Shown piece after piece: positions 11,522 through 22,494 of a stretch of DNA of 24,945 bases; positions within the stretch are counted from its first letter, which is position 1, and every line of letters starts with the position of its first letter. A program made the position numbers and the translations under genes. Below the pieces are notes generated by a model. It worked only from the letters and a program-made list of their open reading frames with translations, did no database searches and was not told the origin of the DNA. The stretch lies in NCBI GenBank assembly GCA_018398765.1, contig JAHBMJ010003283.1, forward strand, positions 66,798 to 91,742. The letters are read 5' to 3'. The DNA is from Chromera velia. Lineage: Eukaryota; Sar; Chromeraceae.

Positions 11522-14021
11522 GTGTCTGTTGTGTTCATGAAGAAAAGAAGGGAGAAGAAGAAACATATAGTCTCTCTGTCTATCAAATACTGTAGGGAGG
11601 CGTAAAGGAAAGGGCCGCTGAAATGGACACCCTTCGCAGTCCAGGCTGTCTGGATGATTAACTGTGCTGTTGTTTAGTCTCCCGATCTTTCTGCCATTCT
11701 TCCCTTACCTCTGCTGTGCGTAGAAGAGAACGATGAGAACGAAGAAAGGCCGATGCTCTATCTGTCTGGTCTGTTCATTTTGTTTCGTGATTCAACAGAA
11801 GGAAAAGGAAGAAAGGCTCGTCCATCTGTCTGTCTCACTGACTAACTGTCTGTCCGGTTGTGAAAAAGAAACTCGAAAGTCAATTCAATCCGTCCGTACG
11901 CCTGCAAGGCTGCTTGCAGACAGTGCGACAAGTGCGTGGAGATGATGGACCACCACTGTGGATTCCTCAACACGTGTGTGGGTAGGAAGACTCACCGGTA
12001 CTTCGTAGTCTTCTGCTTCCTCCAACAGTTTGCCCAGATCGTTTGGGGGATCCTCCTTTGGAAACAGTTGTCCTTGGTGGCAGAGGAAGCGGTCGGTTCA
12101 GGCGGGATGAATCCCTCGCCTTTCCTGAGGTTGAGGGGAGGGGAGGGGAGGGCGGTCATCGACGACCCTTCTTTTTCTTTCCGCTTTCTTTCTCTCTCTC
12201 TCCCCCCCCAACTTGTGTGTGAGTGTGTAGGTATGCATGCCTTTCTCTCTTTCTGACGGCACGGATTCATCACGTCAAGAAAAAGAGATGGTGAGCTGTT
12301 CGGAGAGAGGGAGGGGATTTGACGGTGAAACGATGCAGATCTAGGGCACAGTTTGATGTGACCATTTTTATTGTTGTTGAACGTGCCTTCTTCAGTTTGT
12401 GCGTGTCAGTGGGACCTCAGTCTGTCTTGACAAGGCTGCCTTTGTGTATCGCGCTCTCTCTCTCCGCGTGTGTGTGTGTGTGTGTGTGTGTGCGTGTGTA
12501 TGTGTGTGTGTGTATGTTTGTGAGGGTGATTGTTTGTGAGGGTGATTGTTTGTGCAGGGACACACAGAGGGATGGTTCTCCTCAATGTTTTTCTTTCTCT
12601 TGAACGCCCCTATCACCTCAATGGTTGGTCAGATTGTTTTTCTTTCTCTTCAACGCCCCTATCACCTCAATGGTTGGTCAGAAAAGAATCGAAGCAGTAC
12701 CCCTGCACAGGTCAATAGGCAGCTAGGAAGAACAGGCACTGCTCGTGTTCTGCAGCTCCGGACTGATGATTCTTTTTTTTTGTTCTTGCTCGATTTTGGC
12801 TGGCGTGCATTAAGTACGAGGAAGCCTGTCAGGAACGTAAAAAAACATATGTATATCTAAAAAGCGAAGTTTTCTTTGAGTCGACTGAAAATGCACCCGT
12901 CCTTCCATGGTACGTTTGCGTTCTTCTTCATCTTCGTGACGTCACTGACATTCGTGTTAATTGCAGATTTTTGCCTACAATGCGTTCAACGTGACTTGGC
13001 ACTTTGTTTTGCTCTACGACGTGGTCAGGGGCATCTCAGTGAACCTCCTTGTGAACGAGGCCATCAACATTCAAAGGTCGGTTGGTTGAGTGAATGGCAG
13101 GCTGTGCAAATCAAGGGGGGGGGGATCAGCGAGAAATGATTAGATTGGAAGAGAAAAGAAAAGCAAAGAAAGAGAAGCCTGGGCGAACAGAAGGGCGGAG
13201 ACGGGCGGACAGACCGATTGGCCGGCTGACAAACAGAGCGTGACAGCAAGGAAGAGACAGACAGAACGCCAAAGCGGGCGGGAGAGAGGGGGCAAGGAGG
13301 GCGGGCGGGAGAAATTCGTTGGGATCATGCAGTGTCTACTCCCTATACTGACCGATTGATAGACCCGTACGTACATCTTCTGCTGCATGTATTAATATAC
13401 AGGTATTCTCACTTCCACGCCCACAAGGTGGTGAGAGCTCCTGACGGAATTCGGATTGAGAGAATTTTCTCAAATCCTTTCGACATGGGGGTTAGTCAGT
13501 CAGTCAGTCAGTTTTCTTGTTCGTTTGTGCGGTACTCTCATTCCCCCCCCCCCCAATTTTAGTGTCCCTCTTTTTCCTTGCTCTCATTCATTCTTTTCCG
13601 TAATCAAAGTGACAAAGGTGGAGGATTGAGTGAGAAACAAACGAAGTTGCGTCTGCTTTTCCCATTCTCCTGAGTTTTGAGCTCGGATGGTTCTCTTTGA
13701 CGATTTTTTGTTTTCCTCTTCGGTTCCGTTCTCTGAGTGGGCTTCCTACCGCCTTCTAGCATTTCAGCAGTCAGGCGGGAAGTCGGTACCCTACCTGTTT
13801 CTGTCCGTTCGTCTCCCTGTTTTGGTGATGTGTCTCTTTCTTTCTTTCCTTCTTTCTTTCTTTCTTTCTTTGATTCTTCCTTCCTTCCTTTCTTTCTTTC
13901 TTCCTCCCTTCCTTCCTTCATTGATTCATTCATTCATTCATTCCTTCTTTCCTTCTTACTTGCTTTCTGTCTGTCTGTCTGTCTGCCTTTCTTTTCTTCT
14001 TTCCTCCTTTCCGTCTCTCTT

Positions 14022-14082
<61 letters not shown>

Positions 14083-14152
14083 CTCTGTCTGTGGGTGTGT
14101 GAGTGGGTGGGCGCGTATGTGTGAGTGGGTGGGCGTGTGTGTGTGAGCGCGC

Positions 14153-14183
<31 letters not shown>

Positions 14184-15031
14184 TTTTTGTGTGTGTGCGT
14201 GTTGCACATTAAAACGAGGAGGGAAACAGAAAGACATATACGTCTGTCACCCGATGCCCACCGTCTTGTCATGTCAGCACACGCGCACAGCACAGCAGTA
14301 TGTGGAACGAAAAGTGCCCTCTACTTTTGACCGCGGGAACACAGAAAGCTTATACATTTTGCTCTGTTTGTCGTGTTTTTACCAGAGCGCTTATTCCTAT
14401 GAGGACGAACGGGTTGTTCCGATCCTTGCAGAGACGCGAAAACTGTTTGCGTTTCTGGAACGGCACTCGGGACGCGACTGTCGTTCCCACCCATCGGCGC
14501 CGTGGTTTCGCTGGAGAATCGTTTGTCTTCAGTACGGTGGACGAGGCGAGGGCAGCGCTGATCGATGCGATGAAGAATAACACCGCGATTCCGATGGCGA
14601 CAGGGAGGTGTACGTCTGGGTGTTGTGGTGACGCCCCCCCTCCAGCTGCGGTGATAGGGCGGGAAGGGGAAGGGGACCAGGGCCCCGGATTGGCGTCTGC
14701 TGGGGCTTTGGGGGGAACGGCAGCAGGCGCAAGCAGGGGGGTGGACCTAGAACTTCCTTCCGTCTCGTCTCCGGGTGATCGTGTTGGAGGGGGGATAGGG
14801 AAGGGTCTCGGTAGACTTGGAAGCAGTCAGAGTGGGGTGAGTCGTTTGTCAACCCGTTTGTCCTCTTCCTCTGCTGGGGGTCTTTTGGGGGCTTCGTCGT
14901 CCTCGTCGTTGTCTGGTTCCGGTTCTCTGGAACTCTCTTCTCTGTTGCCAGGGGGGGGGGGGCGATCGACCGCTGCAGGGGCAGGCGGAGGTGCGTGCGG
15001 AAAGAACTGCGGTTCTGCACATTGTCAATGA
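8202..15031 (+). CDS. Ankyrin-repeat DHHC protein S-acyltransferase (palmitoyltransferase, gene C)
   Basis: Exons: 8202-8984, 9364-9537, 9976-10356, 10923-11063, 11268-11395, 11920-12129 (or 12091), possibly 12881-12935, 12967-13076, 13403-13490, 14432-15031 (TGA). Phase is consistent throughout; the product is about 858-889 aa. Residues 1-115 are charged and probably coiled. About 117-345 are ankyrin repeats ([33 protein letters not shown]). A membrane segment is at 426-446, a second runs into DPGTIPK at 478, then the Cys-rich domain C..C....HC..C..C and catalytic DHHC at 546-549, a third segment at about 563-583, a TTxE-like LVNE, and NPFDMG. The C-terminal 200 residues are Gly/Ser-rich with CC and a Cys-containing end. 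The family autoacylates the DHHC cysteine and transfers the fatty acid to protein cysteines on endomembranes. DHHCGF replaces the usual DHHCPW. Three ATGs (8202, 8205, 8208) are adjacent. The family call is secure; the 12.1-12.97 kb junction is not. Confidence 0.92.
10669..10750 (+). repeat. Tandem 40-bp duplication, period 42, in gene C intron 3
   Basis: The 40-bp word beginning TCCTTCCTCTCTTCC and ending CAGTGAATTCG occurs at 10669-10708 and again at 10711-10750 with no difference seen. It is pyrimidine-rich and intronic. Confidence 0.9.
11489..11522 (+). repeat. (TCTG)n microsatellite in gene C intron 5
   Basis: About seven or eight TCTG units lie in the intron between the exon 5 donor (11396) and the exon 6 acceptor (11919). 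Confidence 0.9.
12456..12550 (+). repeat. (TC)n(TG)n microsatellite and short GTGAGGGTGATTGTTT duplication
   Basis: A TC run passes into an interrupted TG run (about 12468-12515). After it a 16-bp word, GTGAGGGTGATTGTTT, is repeated at about 12521 and 12537. It lies in the intron before the last membrane segment of gene C. Confidence 0.85.
12587..12682 (+). repeat. Tandem 47-bp duplication, period 49, in gene C intron
   Basis: The word starting GTTTTTCTTTCTCTT and ending GGTTGGTCAGA is found at 12587-12633 and 12636-12682, with one substitution seen (TTGAACG versus TTCAACG). It is in the unresolved intron region between gene C exons 6 and 7. Confidence 0.88.
13832..14203 (+). repeat. 370-bp compound microsatellite in the last intron of gene C
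   Basis: The order is (TTTC)n/(TTCC)n, (ATTC)n, (TCTG)n, (TC)n, (TG)n, a GTGAGTGGGTGGGCG duplication, a (GC)n core near 14148-14166 and a second (TG)n. All is intronic, upstream of the gene C final acceptor (14431). The (GC)n(GT)n part is a classical alternating purine-pyrimidine run with Z-DNA potential. Confidence 0.92.
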
Positions 15032-16368
<1,337 letters not shown>

Positions 16369-16377
<9 letters not shown>

Positions 16378-17028
16378 CCTAATGTTAGAAGTATCCAGCT
16401 AGATCTGGATATGGATGACGATGGCGTATTATAGTCATAGTCACAGAAATATTGGAACTTCGTTTTGTTCGCTGGCTATTTGGTTTATTTCATAACTTTT
16501 TTGTTTCTCCCTCTTTTCACTCTTTTTGTTTGAAACCCTTTGGTTGTCTGCTTGCGAAACAAGTAGCCAGCTTCTTTCAATCTTTCAAATATATAGAACG
16601 CGCCTTGCCCACGGCTGTATGGGAGGCCTACATCACTTAGTGGTTCTTGTATTTCTTTTGGCTCCTCCACCAAGTATCTGGCTGTGCTCCCTGACAATTC
16701 TTTCCTAGTAGACACAGATGAGCCATGCAAAAAAAAGCTAAAAAAGAAAGGAAAATTTAAATGGAAAGAGACATATCGCAAGATCGAGACGATTTTTAGA
16801 CGAATCAATGGCTTGGTGAATGGGCTAGAAGACAAGAAGGCAGCAGGAATAGAAACAAAATCTTCCATCTCCTTACTGCCCTCACAGATTTTCAAAGAGA
16901 GAACCCTTCCAGACAGAGGCTCTCCATACTGCTTCTTGCAGAAAGGAAATGGCAGTCACGTCCGTCAGATACAGGAAACGATCTACACATACGCTCGCTG
17001 TCTCCTTCTTTTCTTAAATCCTCTGTAA
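16369..17028 (+). CDS. Candidate two-exon gene of unknown function beside retrotransposon copy 1
   Basis: Candidate exon 1 is 16369-16425 (ATG within the downstream target-site duplication, start MSRPNVRSIQLDLDMDDDG), with a GTATTA donor. Exon 2 is 16597-17028 after a TATATAG acceptor, both phase 0, ending in TAA. Exon 2 is open for 143 codons and looks coding: SSTKYLAVLPDNSFLVDTDE, a Lys-rich block, then KETYRKIETIFRRINGLVNG. I do not recognise the family. It could also be a relic of a mobile-element protein. A separate 59-codon frame follows at 17079-17258. Confidence 0.3.
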
Positions 17029-17078
17029 ACATCCGCCCAGGGGCCTCTCCTGAGAGTGATGACGGGTAGTTATGTGTA

Positions 17079-17258
17079 ATGATGTACAGAGGGGAGAGCT
17101 GGAGAAGACCTGTTCGACTTGCCCTGGCAAGAAGGTCCGGGAATGTCTGGGATGAGATTTACCTATTCACGGATTGTGCAGACATGGAGAGGGAGAAACA
17201 GAAGCTGGATATTGTCAATCTTATTAGCAGAATAAAGGAGCGTGCGCCTGGCCATTGA
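17079..17258 (+). CDS. Short open frame, 59 codons, unknown
   Basis: ATG ATG start at 17079, TGA at 17256-17258. It contains RPVRLALARRSGNVWDEIYL followed by a charged helix-like stretch (MEREKQKLDIVNLISRIKER). Composition looks like protein rather than chance translation. It may be another exon of the candidate at 16369-17028 (acceptor GACGGGTAG at 17069 is in phase) or a fragment of an old element. No family recognised. Confidence 0.25.
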   Translation: MMYRGESWRRPVRLALARRSGNVWDEIYLFTDCADMEREKQKLDIVNLISRIKERAPGH

Positions 17259-17399
17259 AAAACGAGTGCTAGTAGAACGAGTGGAAATTACATAATGGGT
17301 AACTGCTGCAGCTGGTAGGGCTAGACTCCCCATATTGAAAAAAAAAAAGTAATTATCTAAAATTGATTTTTGATTTTCTTTTTTTCTTTTTTTTCTTTT

Positions 17400-17466
17400 C
17401 TAAACAACACTTGTACATTGTGCAACACCTATGCAACACTCCAAACAACAGTTGTTCAGGTGTTAT
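17400..17466 (+). repeat. CAACAC-rich repeat module, related to the MITE core at 22.3 kb
   Basis: TGCAACACC, TGCAACACT and AAACAACAGTTGTT words occur here. The reverse complement of about 22336-22425 has the same words in similar order (TGCAACACT, TGCAACACC, AAACAACAGTTGTT). The hAT-like element starting at 17467 sits at the end of this module, so it may have inserted into a degraded copy of the MITE family. Confidence 0.4.
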
Positions 17467-18849
17467 TAGTGACTAAATTTGATTTGATAGGATTTCATTT
17501 AATTTAATTTGATTTGATTTAATTTGATTTGAGCTTCAAGCTCAAATCTGACCAGATTTGAAGTAGATTTGAGGTTGAAGTCTAGAGGTCACTCTCAATA
17601 GCACTGAAGACAACATGACACAGTCGATACCACTAACAAATCCTAGAAAGCCCTGGAGGCAAGAAAAAGTTGAAGTATAGGGTACCAGCCTGCTGCGTAT
17701 CCATGTTTGCTTCTGGACCCACTGGGCTGAGCGTGCAGGCCATGCTGCACGGTGCCGAAGCGCCGTGCTGGCCGGGATAGGATTGCCATGCTTCCGTTTC
17801 TTTCTCTTTATATAGAAACGTAATCGAGGGAGGGAGTTGAAGTATAGGGTACCAGCCTGGCGCGTATCCATACTTGCTTCTGGATCTACCGGGCCGAGCG
17901 TGCAGGCCGTGCCACGCGGTGCCGAAGCGCCGTGCTGGCCGGGATACGATTGCCGCGCGCGCATTCAATTTTGTACGATTTTGTGCCGCGCGCATTCAGC
18001 ACCAGCCAGTTTAGATCGATTCACTTCATGCAGAACTAGCTGATCAAACGCCTTTCGGCTGTTCGTTCTACTTTGCCTTAATGGACAGACTATTTCATGA
18101 AGTAGTTCCACCATCATGAAGATCTAGCTCTGCATTCCATTTGACCATCATTTGGTCATTCTCTTTTGAAAATCACTAAAAACTAGACTAAAAGCCGCTA
18201 AATTAAGACTCTCAAAATTAATGAGCTATTGTCAAAGCTAAAAGCTTATATAAGTTAAGAGCTTATAATTACATTACTCCCTCTTTCTGCAGGCCACACT
18301 TTCTTTATATAGCCGGCAGTGTATACTAATGCGGCCTTTTTGTTATTATAACCTGTGGGATTGTTTGACATCGTTGATCGGTTTGATAAGGGGGGATCCA
18401 AGAAGGGCCCAAAGTAAAGCAAGAAGCGTAAAAACTGCCACAGGACAATAAAAAACCACTTCAAACCCTCAATGATATAGGTTCAATCAAAACTTATCAA
18501 TGAATGTCTAGAAAATAGACTGGATGGCCTCTTTTTCACTGAACAGACATTTGGAAAAGCCTTTGGGCGTTTATATTCATGTGAAACCGATGAAAAAATC
18601 TTTTTGTGATCATTTTTTTTTTTTTTGCACACAAAAAAGTGCGAAGACTCATTTAAAAGACTAGATGACTGATTGACCTCGAACATTTGAGGTTAAAGGG
18701 TGAGATCGATTTGAAGTAGATTTGATAGGATTTGATAGACCCTATCATACTAAAGTTTCTTAGGCCTAAGATTTGATTTGAAGTTAAACCCTACTTCAAA
18801 TCAAATCAAATCAAATCAAATCAAATCAAATCTGGTCACTAGGTGTTGT
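17459..18849. mobile_element. hAT-like non-autonomous DNA transposon with TIRs and 8-bp duplication
   Basis: Body 17467-18841 (1375 bp). The left end reads TAGTGACTAAATTTGATTTG and the right end, reverse-complemented, TAGTGACCAGATTTGATTTG; over 22 bp I count two mismatches. The immediate flanks are GGTGTTAT (17459-17466) and GGTGTTGT (18842-18849), an 8-bp duplication with one difference. An 8-bp duplication plus ends starting YARNG-like (TAGTG) is the known signature of the hAT superfamily. Subterminal (GATTT)n / (AAATC)n arrays lie inside both ends. No transposase frame is visible, so it is non-autonomous, MITE-like but long. Two 119-bp direct repeats are inside. Confidence 0.7.
17669..17954. 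repeat. Pair of 119-bp direct repeats inside the hAT-like element
   Basis: Copies at 17669-17787 and 17836-17954, same length, 48-bp spacer, 13 differences by eye (11 transitions, 2 transversions). They are much more GC-rich (CGGTGCCGAAGCGCCGTG core) than the AT-rich element around them. In the first copy several positions are TG or CA where the second has CG, the pattern of CpG decay. A long minus-strand open frame over both copies reflects the duplication and is not supported as a gene. Confidence 0.85.
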
Positions 18850-18936
18850 TCTAGAAAAAAAAAAAAAAAAACTCATTAGGTTTTTATGGTAAGGGAGTGG
18901 GGGAGAGTGAAAAGAAAGTCCGAGAGATGATCGTCT

Positions 18937-19664
18937 TTATATCCTAAGTCAACCGTATATGGGCGAGTCTAGCAGTGGAAGCATACCCCGCAGGAGCGGT
19001 TCACGCAAAGGAGCTGATCATTAGGGAGGAAGGGGAGGTGTAGGGATGTCCGGCGCTAAGGGGGGACTTCCAAGTCCGGGGGGCCTATGCTCCACAGAAG
19101 CTGGCAATTTTCGATACCAGGGTGATAAACCCACACCCCCCCTCAAGGGAGAAGGTGACCTGAACTAAAGCCCTCAAAGCAGCAGTAGAAGAAAAGAAGA
19201 GGAAACATGGGCAGGCAAGCGTAGACAGAGGGTGCGACTTCACCCCACTTATGAGTGCGGTCGATGGGACGATGGAGGGGGAGGCTAAGATGTTCTTGAA
19301 GAGGGTGGCAGAGCGATTCAGTGAGAAATGGGGGCAACACGTGAGCAAAACGTACGGCCGGATCCGAACCTGACTGTAGATTGCCCACTTGAAAGTGGTA
19401 AGCGCGTGCATTTGGGGGATCAGAGGAGTGCAAAGGGAGGGCTGGGAGGAAGGAGGAGTAGGCAGTGTGCTGGTCATGACTGAGGGATAGGAAGTACTTA
19501 GCAAATGCCGAAAAGGGCATTCGGATGGAGAAGCGTCAAGTATAAGGTCGCAGCAGAGAGAGCGCTAGCAGCAAGAGCAGTAAGCAGGACAGAAGGAAGA
19601 GACGAAAGACACATAGGCCAGATACTAGGAACAAACTTTAAGTTAATGCCCCCCCTTATATCCT
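18937..19664 (+). mobile_element. Non-LTR retrotransposon, 5'-truncated copy 2, with target-site duplication
   Basis: Body 18946-19655. One reading frame runs from 18948 to a TAG at 19488-19490 with four internal stops and no frameshift. It contains [25 protein letters not shown], a Lys-rich linker, [40 protein letters not shown] and a decayed [16 protein letters not shown]. This order (RG..W/Y.PQ, DxRV, xFTPxxxSVDG, KRxAExxxxKW, LRAxxxCIRG) is what I know from the C-terminal region after the reverse transcriptase of a protist/algal retroelement family. The last 287 bp match copy 1 at about 91%. The 3' end is seven C. The duplication TTATATCCT is at 18937-18945 and 19656-19664. Confidence 0.78.
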
Positions 19665-20040
19665 CGTTCCAGCCTCTGGCACTAGCTCTGGTAGGTTAAA
19701 CTTTGAGGGCGGTAGAAGAATGTATAGTAATGTATAGGCAAGTTAGCGTGATTTCGTATTATCATGTGTGATTGAGTCAATGCGCTAGGTCAATAAACTA
19801 ACATTGCATGTCATGCCCCGTGGTTGGCCAGAGCCTAAGTGGTAGCCCACTAGCTTTAACCGCCTCAATTTAATTCATTCATTCATTGGAGTCTTAAAAT
19901 ATAAATATTTGTCTATATATCAAAAATTATTATGTAAAAATACAGTTTAATTTCGATACTAAGTTTTTGACATACACAAAAAAAAAATTAAGTTGTTTAA
20001 TGTTTACCGGCGGTATTGAACTAAAGAACCTCAATTAGGG
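19665..20040. other. Possible older element 3' end with (ATTC)n tail; otherwise AT-rich
   Basis: Sequence to about 19889 ends in AATTCATTCATTCATTGG, and a CAATAAAC word is at about 19791. A short simple-repeat tail after UTR-like sequence resembles a LINE 3' end, into which copy 2 may have inserted, but no coding part is identified. 19890-20040 is plain AT-rich DNA. Confidence 0.3.
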
Positions 20041-20046
20041 AGTAAT

Positions 20047-20806
<760 letters not shown>

Positions 20807-21099
20807 GAAGAAATCGGAAGAAACACATCTACTTGGAAGGAATTAATTGTACTGCCGCATAACAGAACTTGTATTTGTTTTTTGTGCACAAAAGGGGAGA
20901 GAGCGCGGGGACAGCTAGGAGCATGGACAGCCATAAAAAATGTAAGTGCGTCTGCATCCATGATCGGATCCTTCCATGTATCCCTCAATCAACCCATCGC
21001 TCGATGATCGAAGTCATCCGTAAAGAAAAAAGAAAAAAAAAAGGAACAATGCACCTTGTGGTATGAAATTAAGAAGCAAAAAGATTGATATCATCCGTA
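20807..21099. other. Gap without a supported gene
   Basis: Mixed sequence between two candidate genes. A-runs at about 21026-21041 and short open frames only. Nothing else recognised. Confidence 0.4.
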
Positions 21100-21100
21100 T

Positions 21101-21766
21101 CTATACATAGTAGACCTCCATAATCCAAATAAACTCGAAGTCCAGCTTGGTACGAAGGTGAACGTCCAGCTCATACAGCCGGACCCCAGACGCCCCCCCC
21201 CTCCCCCCATCTGCCATCTCGTCATAATATACGAGGGGGGTTGATCCCTTCCCCCCCCCTCCAAATTCCCCTTCCTTCTCGCCCAAACCTTCAGCTTGTC
21301 GGAGGCTTGACTGAGACATCTCTCAAGCCTTTGCAGGTCGAGCGTACCGCTTCCCTTCTGCCACAGATCCCCAAACTGTGTTACACTTTGAGACGGGAGT
21401 CCTGCTCCGCGGTGCTCCGCTTGGCTGTCCAATGGGGGGATCTCCTTCTCAAAAACACTTTTCAAAGACGCTCGACGCATGTCCTCCATATTTGTTGAAC
21501 ACGTATTCACTTCTGACTTCTTTTTCTTCTTCTTCTTTGCTTTTCTGCAAGGGAAGGCTACAGAGTCAGTTGCTTGGAAGATAGGTATCTTGTTGGCTTC
21601 CACCTGGCGTCTTCCCGACTGTGAGTCGACTCTCGTGGCAAGTCACCAGTGACTCACCACGTGTTCTGTCGAAAAGCAACACCCACGACACAGAGTGTTG
21701 CTTGCAAAAATTCCGAAAATACGGTGCCCGCTGTTCGTCGAATGGGGAGAAAATACACGCATTACA
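21101..21766 (-). pseudogene. Candidate minus-strand gene of unknown function, frame broken at G-runs
   Basis: Exon 21766-21658 (CTACAG acceptor, GTGAGT donor) encodes CNACIFSPFDEQRAPYFRNF and on to LLFDRTR. It joins in phase to sequence from 21572 (CTTCCAAG acceptor): TDSVAFPCRKA, a poly-Lys run, then VFEKEIPPLD, FGDLWQKGSGTLDLQRLERC and SDKLKVWARRKGN. Beyond the G-runs at about 21193-21260 the coding-like frame changes, to one containing VRLYELDVHLRTKLDFEFIW and a stop at 21101-21103. Either homopolymer miscounts split one gene, or an intron or true frameshift lies there. The 5' end is not found. No family recognised. Confidence 0.4.
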
Positions 21767-21927
21767 CTGTAGGGAGACGCTGGCATACACTGAGACTCAC
21801 CAACGGAACCTCCAGTTTTGGACCAAGATGGTTTGGATCACCGTCTAAATCCAAAACATTCCAAAACCAAATCCAAGTGCTGGGATTCGAGTATTTTTTA
21901 GATTCGAACTTAACTTTTTAATCCGAA

Positions 21928-22180
21928 CTTTTTAGGTGTTTTCGAAACAACATTTCATGTTTTAAATTTATGTTTAGATATCTTTGAAATTTTATCAAAC
22001 AGATTTTTAATTTTTCAGGTTTGTTTGAAACAAAATTTTATCCTTTAAATTTATGTTTATAGATACATATGTTTAAAATTTTATCAAACAGATTTTTAAC
22101 TTTTTAAGTCTGTTTGAAACAAAATTTTATATATTTCAAATTTATGTTTATATATATGTTTAATATTTTATCAAACACAT
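21928..22180. repeat. AT-rich minisatellite, three units of about 83-90 bp
   Basis: Units begin near 21928, 22011 and 22101. Each has GAAACAA, ATTT(C/T)AT, AAATTTATGTTTA and ATTTTATCAAACA in the same order. The last unit is more diverged. Confidence 0.8.
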
Positions 22181-22265
22181 ATCGAACATATTTTTACGTT
22201 TTAGTACGTAACTGAAATAAAGTGAAACACAAATCTTATTCTATGATATCCTATCCTATAATATA

Positions 22266-22494
22266 CTAGGCCTATCACAGAGAAAAAAAAAATAATTAAA
22301 GCCAATTCTCGCGTAATTATTTTTTTTTAGGCAGTGGACATAGCAAACAACTGTTGTTTAGGTGTTGCATAAGTATTGTTTGAGTGTTGCACAACTATTA
22401 TCAACTGTTGCTTTAGTGTTACGCAAAAAATAAAAAAATAAAAAAATAATTTAGGTAACTTTTCAGTTTTTTTTTTTTACTGTGATACGCCTAG
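22266..22494. mobile_element. MITE-like element, 229 bp, with 15-bp terminal inverted repeats
   Basis: The left end CTAGGCCTATCACAG (22266-22280) and the reverse complement of the right end (22480-22494), CTAGGCGTATCACAG, differ at one position. Both are followed inward by A-runs. The flanks are ATA on each side, so a 2-3 bp TA-type duplication is possible. The interior holds TGTTGCA/GTGTTGC words and the palindrome AACAACTGTTGTT. There is no coding capacity. The superfamily is not assigned. Confidence 0.65.

Noticed and set aside
17542-17995. Minus-strand open frames of 120-140 codons
   Set aside because: They cover the 119-bp direct repeats inside the hAT-like element; length comes from the duplication and there is no recognisable protein.
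19085-19520. Minus-strand open frames of 125-139 codons
   Set aside because: Antisense to the decayed retrotransposon frame, which matches the family pattern on the plus strand.
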